DNA of 64,000 bases. It comes from Powellomyces hirtus. Lineage: Eukaryota; Chytridiomycota; Chytridiomycetes; Spizellomycetales; Powellomycetaceae. Below are positions 1-9,700 of this stretch, one piece after another (within the stretch, counting starts at the first letter, position 1; the number at the start of each line of letters is the position of its first letter). The notes under the pieces are model-generated. The model was not told the origin of the DNA. It was given only the letters and a program-made list of their open reading frames with translations, and did not search any database. The position numbers and the translations under genes were made by a program. The stretch spans positions 1,550,001 through 1,614,000 of the forward strand of contig JAHLKG010000002.1 of NCBI GenBank assembly GCA_025526995.1, written 5' to 3'.

Positions 1-3000
1 TTAAAGAAGTTCAAATCCGAGATGGAGAAGAACAAGACGAAGCAGTCGTCTGATGGTGCTGTTAGCACAAATGCTGTGGAAGCATTACACGTCTGGGTCC
101 GCCAAGAACAACCGTATGAAGCCCTCATCGACTCTGGCGCTACGGACCACATGACACCTCACAAAGCGACCTTAGATCACTCAACCGTGTACAGTGATGT
201 CAGAGCTGTTATGCTTGCTGACAAAACATCACTACCCTCTACAGTTCGAGGTACGGTACGAGTAGAAGTTAGCGACTATCCGAATCCGCTCGAGTTGGGC
301 GGAGTCCTGCATGTGCCAGGATTACGACGAGATCTCGTATCGGTAGCGAAATGCAACGATCAAGGCGTTGACGTGCTCTTCAAATCGAATGGAGACGTCA
401 TTTTCACGCGAGACGGCAAAGAAATCGCCAAAGGCGTACGCCGCAACAACGCGTATTACCTGCAAGGTACGCTGCTATCTGAAAGTCTGTGGTCAGATTC
501 AGAAGCATGCACTGTCGAAGTCTCTCCTACACTCGCTCATGCTCGTCTTGGACACGTTGGCAAACACGTCCTGGAGAAGATGGCGTCGGTTACGGACGGT
601 TGGTCCGTAGTGGGGGATCTAAGCGACTTCAAAGATTGTGAAGCCTGCGTGCTAGGAAAAGCCGCTCGTCTTCCATTCTCCCTTGGTAACGTTGAAACCA
701 GGGAGATCTGTGAGCTGATTCATTCAGACCTACAGGGACCATTTCGTCTCCCTGGTTACGAAGGATCACGCTATTTGCTGGAGTTCATTGAACACACATC
801 CAGATACGTGACTGTTTTCCCTATTCCTTCAAAGGACTCAGCAGTCATACTCGACAAGTTTCTCGTCTACAAGGCTTGGATTGAGAAACAGACTGACCGA
901 CAAATCAAGATCCTACGTACGGATCGAGGCACCGAATACTTTGGGGAGGTTCTAGAGTACCTATTGGAAAATGGTATCACTCATCAAAAGTCCGCGGCCT
1001 ATTCGAGTCAGCAAAACGGGATTGCCGAACGATGGCATCGCACGGCGCTGGACAGGGTCCGCGCCACCTTCGCGGATACGAAACTACCCCGAAGATTCTG
1101 GCCTGCTCTACTGATAGCGGCTGGATACATCTACTCCCTTACGTACAACCGCATCAACAAGAAGACGCCGCATGAAATACTGTTTGGCCGGCGTCCTGAT
1201 GTCGCCCATCTTCGGCGTATCGGTTGCGTGACGTATTCCGTTCTAACAAGCAAAGGACGCGATAAAATGGGAAATCGAGCGAAGAAGGCTTACTTGGTAG
1301 GCTATGCTCAACCCTCAGGTACCAAGGGGTATCTGGTTTGGGATCCTATCACTGACAAGGTCGAAGTGTCACGAGACGTGATCTTCAAAGAAGACTTGGG
1401 ACTCGAACCCAAATATCAGCAGGATCCAGCACATCTTGACATCCTAGATGAGGAGAGTCAGGAGGATGACGTCGAATACGCCGTGGAGGCGATTATCGAC
1501 GAGCGCCGCAGTAAGGCGCACAAGAAAGAGTACTTGGTTAAGTGGGAGGGATATCAAGAACCTACCTGGGAGTCCCGACTTTCACTACTCGATACTACTG
1601 CATTGGATGACTGGGAGAATCGAGTAGCCGCATACGATGTCGGCACACGACGAAATGACCCCATCGCTGCATACGCCGCCCGCGCGCGGACTCAGGCAAC
1701 GATCAACGAAGACGCCATGACATGGAAGCAAGCGATGAACACCCCTCAGAAGGAGGAATTTCTTAAGGCTGCACGCATTGAGTACCAATCCCTGGTCGAC
1801 AACGGTACATGGGAGCTCACCAAGCGCCCACGTAACAAGCGCGTGATCGGAACAACATGGGTCTTTCGAACGAAGGTCAATCCCGATGGCACCTTTAACA
1901 AGTTCAAAGCCAGAGCAGTGGCTCAAGGCTTCTCTCAACAACCTGGTCGCGATTTTGGTGATACATACTCACCTACGCTACCATTCACAGCGCTACGCCT
2001 CTTCTTGGCGTATTGTGTTCAGCACGGGCTGGACATCCACAGTATGGACGCTGTTACCGCCTTCCTTAACAGTGATATTGATAAGGATATCTACATCGAG
2101 CAGTTTGAGGGATTCGAAGATCCGGATCACCCCAAAGGCGATTGGGTCCTGAAGCTACTGAAAGCTCTCTACGGCCTGAAGCAATCACCTCTTCTTTGGT
2201 ATGAGACCTTGAAGACTGCACTGTTGAAGCTCGGCTACGAAGCGGTTTCTGTATGCCCGTGTATCTTTTTCAAGTACGCGACAGACGACCGTACACCTCC
2301 GTCAAACGACAACTTGATCCTTATTATGGTCTTCGTCGACGACCTGCTGATTGCAGCGAAGGATCAGGAGATTCTGGCGAACAGCAAAATGGAGCTACAT
2401 TCGAAGTTCAAGTTTACGGAACAAGGTCGCGTAACCAGTCACCTTGGTCTTGTCTACAAATATGACTTCGACTCTCCTATTCGTACCCTCGAAATCTCAA
2501 ATGTCAAGTACATCAACGACGCTCTCGAACAATTCGGCATGAGCGACTGCCATCATGTCTCCACTCCGTACGCCGTGTCAGCGCGTAACCAACAACCGGA
2601 GGATTCGACCCCATTCACGAATCTGAAAATGTATCAGGAAGCAGTGGGGGTCGTCACTTGGGCCTCCATCACATGGCGATGAGACATCGCCACTGCCGTC
2701 GGTTACGTTGCGCGCCGCGTGGCCGCACCTACCAACTCCGACTGGAACAACGTTAAGCGCATTTTCCGCTATTTAAAGGGTACCCGCGATTATGCCCTCA
2801 AGTTTACATCCGAACGAAATGATCCACGTGGTCTACGCGTATTCACGGATGCGGATTATGCCGGAGAACTCACCGACCGGACGTCCACTACAGGTATTTT
2901 GGCCCTTTACAATGGGTTTCCTGTTCTGTGGAAAAGCAGCAAGCAGAAGTGCACCGCCCAAAGTACGACCGAAGCGGAGTATATAGCTGCAAGTACCGGC

Positions 3001-4065
3001 CACAACGAAGCCAAATGGCTACGCCAACTCTTGGCGGAAGTTTTGGGACTTCAACCGGATTACATATCTCGACCGGTCCCTCTCCATGTTGATAATCAGA
3101 GCGCCGGGGCCTTGATTCAGTCTAAGGCTATCAACCAACGCACCAAACACATCGACGTTCGGTACCACGCTATACGCGATTCGTTCGCGAAGCAAATTAT
3201 CGAAATCATTGACACCAATACGGACGATCAACTGGCGGACATCTTTACGAAGCCTTTTCCCACTGTGAAACATAAGGACACTGTCCTGAGGATTACGAAT
3301 GGGACTCATATATTTGATGAGAGAATACGCAATGAGGGCGCGTCTACGGAAGCACACCGCGCTCAAGTGTTACTCGCTGAATGTCAGGAGAATTACTCAC
3401 AACACTGGCTTACCTTGGCTACTACACCGAAATTGCGGAACCCGAAGCAATACCTCCCAAGGAGGATGGGCCTGCCCCTCCTCCATCATCCTCATCGCTT
3501 GAGGGTGAGCGTCGGCTTGAAGAACCCGATGGTCCCTCCAACTCCTCGGCTGCCCCCTCCTCCTCCTCCTCTTCCTCATCATTATATGGAGCTTCACGCT
3601 CCAGGATGTCCCACATCCTCTTCACCTCTGCTGCAGACTTCTTGTCCACAGCCCTCTTCTTCGCCTGGGCCGTATCCTTGCCCTTCCCAACCGCCAGCTT
3701 CCGGCTCCGCCGGTCCTCTAGTATGGACCTCAGTCCATCAAGCGTCCCGGTCGCCCGTGCGCGACCCAGAGGCGTACCAGACCTCGCCCGGTCTTTTACC
3801 CGGTCTTTCGCCTGCTCGATGTGACATTCAAGGACCCCTTGACGGTCCTTCCGGTGGAACTGTCAGGCATGCGCTGCCGACATCGTTCGAATCTCCGCTC
3901 GGGACAACCCAGCAGCGGGTGCGCCTCCCTGTGGCGCCGAGGGCACCACTGACGACGGCACAGCAGGAGCTGTGGTTGTCGCAGGAGCGGTTACCGGCGG
4001 TCCTGTCTTTCTCGCCGTCTGCTTCGCTTTGCCCGAACCTGACAACTACACCGGCACATAATTAG
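1..4065 (+). pseudogene. Copia A1 Gag-Pol fragment with one nonsense codon
   Basis: The open frame runs from base 1 and carries, in order: aspartic protease (LIDSGATDHM, about 127-156), GAG-pre-integrase, DDE integrase (HSDLQGPF, RTDRGTEYF, NGIAERW), a chromodomain (about 1472-1640), copia reverse transcriptase with the catalytic motif FVDD (about 2332-2343), and RNase H (TDADYAGELTD, TTEAEYIAAS). A single in-frame TGA at 2680-2682 replaces the TGG (Trp) found in A2; the same frame continues to 4065. The part after RNase H is proline-rich and low in complexity. Otherwise A1 is nearly collinear with A2, so decay is recent. The N-terminus is outside the window. Confidence 0.92.
3422..4045 (-). 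pseudogene. Antisense ORF of copia A1, broken by a TGA
   Basis: This is the counterpart of the antisense frame at 11584-12207 in A2. It is split by CGA to TGA at 3863-3865 (minus-strand codon), leaving pieces 3863-4045 and 3422-3649. The remaining codons differ from A2 mostly at synonymous positions. The acidic tract (DEEEEEEEG) and the Ser-rich C-terminus are unchanged. Function unknown. Confidence 0.5.
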
Positions 4066-4228
4066 AAACGTACGCCTCATTGGCGCGGATCTCATAGACG
4101 TACCCTGGCCATTCCTCGTATCTTTAAAAATGAAATAAATGGGGGTGTTTGGGGGTGTGCGCGGGAGTGTGTAGTAAAAGTAGATAGAGTAACTCTCTCA
4201 CAGACAGACTGACAGGTCTGAGTGGGGG

Positions 4229-4468
4229 TGTTAGCACGTACAGACTCTGTCATCGAGTCACAACTGCGCCATCGCAGGGCGTATCACGCGACCACGTGAG
4301 CCCACGTGATCAACTCCGATATAAGTAGTTTTCCTTCCATACTTAATATATCGGTGGGGACTTTTCTCTTTTTCTCCAGTAGAGCGGGATTAAGATACTT
4401 CGTTGTTCTGCTCAGTCAACTACCCTAAAGCTTCCTCAACTATCTACTCAGATACTCTCAGACCAACA
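4229..4468 (+). repeat. 3' LTR of copia A1 (240 bp)
   Basis: Starts TGTTAGCACG and ends GACCAACA (TG..CA). It contains two CACGTG motifs in inverted arrangement, then a TATA-like GATATAAG. It is almost the same as the solo LTR at 17173-17412 and differs at several bases from the A2 LTRs. Confidence 0.93.
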
Positions 4469-6452
4469 CAGGTACTCCAGATGAATCTCCTTGTCGACGT
4501 GATCACGAATGAAGTGATGTCGAATGTCGATGTGCTTGGTACGGGCGTGATGCACGGGATTCATTGCCAGCGAGATGCATGACTGATTATCTTCGTAGAT
4601 CGTTGTGGGTTGAGCATTTTCATCGAGATATTCGGGGATTTGGAGTTCTTGCAGAAGTGAGCGAAGCCAGATTGTTTCTTGAGTGGCGAAGGAAAGTGCC
4701 ATATATTCAGCTTCGGTAGATGAGAGAGCAACGGTGGGTTGGCGCTTCGAAGCCCAAGTAACGGGGCCCGCATTTCCAATGTAGAAAAGGTAGCCAGTGA
4801 TTGACCGTCGATCAATGATATTGTTTCCCCAATCGGCATCGCTGTAGCCGTGAAGGGTAACGTTGTTTCCGCTGATGCAGAGGCTGTAATCTGATGTTCC
4901 CCGTAGGTAGCGAAGGACGCGCCTTGCAGCTTGCAGATGTTGAGGCAAAGGGTTGCTTGCGAAGCGAGAAAGCATACTGACCGCGACAGCGATGTCAGGA
5001 CGCGTGCATATCATCAGGTACATGAGAGAACCAACGATTTCGCGATATTCTCCTTCTTGCGGGTTAGGTGAAGTCTTTGTATTTTCGACTTCGTAGGGTT
5101 CGAGCTTGGTCTGGTCCATCGGAGTGTTGACGGGCTTGCAATCTTGCATACCAAAGCGCTCGAGAATGTCGTTTACATATGACTCTTGATCGAGGTAGAT
5201 GACGTGCCTTGAGTAATCGCGTCGAACTCTCATTCCAAGGTAGTGGTTGACTTCGCCTAGGTCTGTCATGTTGAACTCGTTGTGCAGGGATGTCTTGATT
5301 GATGAGATTTCCGATTCGGTCTTTGCGAAAATGAGGAGATCGTCGACGTAGACGGAGATGTACTGCGATGAGTCACTTTCAGGTAGAGTTCTGATGTAAA
5401 CGGCATTGTCATTTGCCAGGCGCTTGAATCCCAAGGAGGTCAGTTCCTTGTGAAGTAGGGAGTACCATTCGCGCGGGGCTTGTTTCAGACCGTATAGGGC
5501 CTTTCGGAGTCAAAGGATGGTCCCGGGCGGAAAGCCAGAGCCTTCAGGGGCATAGATTAGGATGGTCTCGGTAACAATCCCATTCAGGAATGCGGTTACT
5601 ACATCCATTTGATGGCATTTCAAGCCTAGACTGGCGGCGAGAGCGAGGAGGACGCGTTGGGTAGCAATCTTGGCAACCGGAGCGTAGGTTTCGTTGTAGT
5701 CGATACCGTAGCGTTGTTCAAAGCCTTTCACTACAAGCCGGGCCTTGTATCGTTGGGGTTGACCATTCAGGTCTCGCTTGATCTTGAATACCCATTTGGT
5801 GCGGATGGGCCGTTGATTGTGCGGTAAGGATTTGGGGTTAATGACTTCCCATGTTTCATTGGTATGAAGGGACTTCAATTCGGCATTTATGGCCTCGGTC
5901 CACTTCGGCGCGTCGTCTGATGAGAGCGCTTGTTTGTAGGTTCGGGGTTCTTCGGTACTTGCAGCCGAAAGAGCGATCGCCGTCTTCTCGTTGATGTAGT
6001 CAGCGAAGACTGTCAAATGATTGACATTTTCGATCGGTTCCCATGTATTATCTTCGTCTTCGAATCCTAGCCATTTGCAGAGGAATTCGGGGCCTTCCGG
6101 GCCATCACGTGAGTCGAGAATCTCTTCGACTTCGTAGAGTTCTTCGGGCAGGATGTAGTCTTTCGCTAGTTCGAGTGCTGAGGTTTCGTCGAACGTTACA
6201 TCGCGAGAAATGACTATTTCTTGACGGTTGTCATCCCAACAGCGGTAAGCGCCATCAAATTCGTAACCGATGAGTTTGAGACGTGTGGCGCGCGGTGCCA
6301 ACTTTGAGACTTGTTTTCTCTTGACGAGATGCACGAAGGCATCGGCCCAAATCACACGAAGGTGAGAGAGTGAGGGCTCTTCGCCGTTGAGCCGTTCGTA
6401 CGGCGAAATGTTGTTATTGGACTTGTGGGGTAGGCGATTCCGTAAGTAGACT
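4469..6452 (-). pseudogene. Copia B3 pol, 3' half (chromodomain, RT, RNase H)
   Basis: Read leftward from 6452 it gives the end of integrase, a chromodomain (motifs LYEVEEILDS, FLCKWLGF, NTWEP at about 6160-6010), reverse transcriptase with YVDDLLIF (about 5350) and RNase H (YSDADWGNN, SSTEAEYMAL). An in-frame TGA at 5510-5512 replaces the CGA seen in B2, a CpG to TpG change. The last codons are missing because A1 was inserted at 4469. The equivalent region of B2 is intact. Confidence 0.9.
6448..6452. repeat. Target-site duplication AGACT, left of A2
   Basis: AGACT immediately left of the A2 5' LTR; the second copy is at 12629-12633. In the uninterrupted copy B2 the sequence occurs once (about 44980). 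Confidence 0.93.
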
Positions 6453-6691
6453 TGTTAGCACGTACAGACTCTGTCATCGAGTCATAACTGCGCCATCGCA
6501 GGGCGTATTACGCGATCACGTGAGCCCACGTGATCAACTCCGATATAAGTAGTTTTCCTTCCATACTTAATATATTGGTGGGACTTTTCTCTTTTTCTCC
6601 AATAGAGCGGGATTAAGTTACTTCGTTGTTCTGCTCAGTCAACTACCCTAAAGCTTCCTCAATCATCTACTCAGATACTCTCAGACCAACA
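6453..6691 (+). repeat. 5' LTR of copia A2
   Basis: TGTTAGCACG...GACCAACA. The promoter-like part has ATCACGTGA and CACGTGATCAA (inverted CACGTG boxes) about 20 bp before GATATAAGTAG, a likely TATA element. Confidence 0.94.
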
Positions 6692-6706
6692 GGTTATGAG
6701 CCCTGA
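6692..6706 (+). other. Copia A2 primer-binding site, overlapping the ATG
   Basis: GGTTATGAGCCCTGA directly follows the LTR. It is complementary to the anticodon-arm region of initiator tRNA-Met (CAGGGCTCATAACC), the half-tRNA priming known from Drosophila copia and Ty5. The first ATG of the long frame (6696) lies inside this site. ATG 6711 (Met-6) is an alternative start just outside it. Confidence 0.8.
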
Positions 6707-9700
6707 AATGGTAGGCAACGAAACGAGCCCCCGGTACACTCGTAATATGTTAAGACGCCTAACGGGTCGGCAGACCCCAGGGTCCAATACGCTACAACGA
6801 GCCGTAGAACGTGCCGCTAAGAAGAGCGCACGAGTGCCTGGTGAATGGACATCACCAGACAATGGAGGGAAATCTGCCGGTGACGATACACTGGCAGAGC
6901 CAACGCCTTTGAGCGTCAACGCCAACGAGGGCGACGACGCATTGGAAGGGCGTACCCGAAACATCGACCGACGCGATGGCAAGGTCGATACCCGTTCCCT
7001 ATCAAGCAGTACAGATGATCACAGAACGATCAACTACAGTACTCCAGCGGCATTCCCAAGTGGGGAATCAGCAAACACCGTGCATGTCCGCCCGCGTGAG
7101 GCGGACGTGGATAGGATAGATAGGCTGGAGAATTCTCTAGCCCAACTAACGGAAATGCTCCAAATGAAATGGCGCATGGATCAGGATGTGAATATCCCGG
7201 TCAACCCTCAAGTACGTACGGCGCAACGGCGCGTACGCACACCATCACCCACTCGCAACGACGGGTTCGCTGCACCGTGGACAGAGTACAATCAGGAGAT
7301 TGGAGCTCAACAGGAATACCAATGTTCTCCATTTGAACGCCGCCCTACATCACCGACATCGAGCATACACAGCGTGACGACCAAAATCGTCGACAGTCGA
7401 GGTGCGAAGGCTTTCGTGGATGGAACGCTGAAAGATATTGGATCTTACAATGGGGAAGCCAATATGGTCAAACTTCGAACGTTCATCGACAAGATCGAGA
7501 CAGTTGTGAAGTACGAAATGGTTCCGCCTGAGTTTCTCGTGGATTTTGTGGCTACGAAACTCACAGGATGGGCATACACTTGGTGGCAGTCGCTCTCACC
7601 AAATAAAAGGAACGCAATTACGACGTGGCATGACTTTGAAGACGTTGATTCAGGAAGAACCAACACCGGTCTCAGGTCCGCCATTCTGGCGCGGTTCGCG
7701 CCACGAAACCACACTAGGGATTCGCTGCAGAAACTACGGGAATTGCGTCCCAAAGGCCGCATGGATGAGTACATCACTCAGTTTAACATGCTGGCATTCT
7801 CTCTGCCGAAAACACCGGATTACGTCCTTCAGGATTACTTCATCAACGCGCTAACACCAGACCTTGCGGCCTTGGTTCAGGCTAATGAAGAAAACATAAC
7901 TGATTTGAGCAGTTTACAGGCCGCTGCATCCAGGATCGCCGCCAACATGGCTAAGAAGCCCAGCGGGACCTCAACGGATACGCGACCAGGTGCCGCACAC
8001 ACTGACGCCTCTAAGAAACAAAAGGGTGGCAAGAACCACGGGGAGAAGTCAACGAACGGCAAGAAGGACAAGGAATCTACTCCATCAAACAAAGGCCAAA
8101 CCCAAAAGTCGGGTTGTTGGGCCTGTGGAGACCCTAAACACCGAACACAGGAGTGCGTAGTGTTAAAGAAGTTCAAATCCGAGATGGAGAAGAACAAGAC
8201 GAAGCAGTCGTCTGATGGTGCTGTTAGCACAAATGCTGTGGAAGCATTACACGTCTGGGTCCGCCAAGAACAACCGTATGAAGCCCTCATCGACTCTGGC
8301 GCTACGGACCACATGACACCTCACAAAGCGACCTTGGATCACTCAACCGTGTATAGTGATGTCAGAGCTGTTATGCTTGCTGACAAAACATCACTACCCT
8401 CTACAGTTCGAGGTACGGTACGAGTAGAAGTAAACGACTATCCGAATCCGCTCGAGTTGGGCGGAGTCCTGCATGTGCCAGGATTACGACGAGATCTCGT
8501 ATCGGTAGCGAAATGCAACGATCAAGGCGTTGACGTGCTCTTCAAGTCGAATGGAGACGTCATTTTCACGCGAGACGGCAAAGAAATCGCCAAAGGTGTA
8601 CGCCGCAACAACGCGTATTACCTGCAAGGTACGCTGCTGTCTGAAAGTCTGTGGACAGATTCAGAAGCATGCACTGTCGAAGTCTCTCCTACACTCGCAC
8701 ATGCTCGTCTTGGACACGTTGGCAAACACGTCCTGGAGAAGATGGCATCGGTTACGGACGGTTGGTCCGTAGTGGGGGATCTAAATGACTTCAAAGATTG
8801 TGAAGCCTGCGTGTTAGGAAAAGCCGCTCGTCTTCCATTCTCCCTTGGTAACGTTGAAACCAGGGAGATCTGTGAGCTGATTCATTCAGACCTACAAGGA
8901 CCATTTCGCATCCCTGGTTACGAAGGATCACGCTATTCGCTGGAGTTCATTGAACACGCATCCAGATACGTGACTGTTTTCCCTATTCCTTCAAAGGATT
9001 CAGCAGTCATACTCGACAAGTTTCTCGTCTACAAGGCTTGGATTGAGAAACAGACTGACCGACAAATCAAGATTCTACGCACGGATCGAGGCACCGAATA
9101 CTTTGGCGAGGTTCTAGAGTACCTATTGGAAAATGGTATCACTCATCAAAAGTCCGCGGCCTATTCGAGTCAGCAAAACGGGATTGCCGAACGATGGCAT
9201 CGCACGGCGCTGGACAGGGTCCGCGCCACCTTCGCGGATACGAAACTACCTCGAAGATTCTGGCCTGCTTTACTGGTAGCAGCTGGATACATCTATTCCC
9301 TCACGTACAACCGCATCAACAAGAAGACGCCGCATGAAATACTGTTTGGCCGGCGTCCTGATGTCGCCCATCTTAGGCGTATCGGTTGCGTGGCGTATTC
9401 CGTTCTAACAAGCAAAGGGCGCGATAAAATGGGAAATCGAGCGAAGAAGGCTTACTTGGTAGGCTATGCTCAACTCTCAGGTACCAAGGGGTATCTGGTT
9501 TGGGATCCTATCACTGACAAGGTCGAAGTATCACGAGACGTGATCCTCAAAGAAGACTTGGGACTCGAACCCAAATATCAGCAGGATCCAGCACATCTTG
9601 ATCTCCTAGATGAGGAGAGTCAGGAGGATGATGTCGAATACGTTGTGGAGGCGATTGTCGACGAGCGCCGCAGTAAGGCGCACACGAAAGAGTACTTGGT

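Larger units (their letters stand above)
1..4468 (+). mobile_element. Ty1/copia element A1, 5'-truncated by window edge
   Basis: This is the 3' two thirds of a copia element of family A. It matches the intact copy A2 at a constant offset of 8162 and starts inside the gag/protease region. It ends with a polypurine tract (GTGGGGG) and a 3' LTR at 4229-4468. The base after the LTR (4469) resumes a minus-strand copia B element, so A1 lies inside B3. The presumed target duplication starts CAGGT at 4469, but the left copy is outside the window. Confidence 0.93.
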
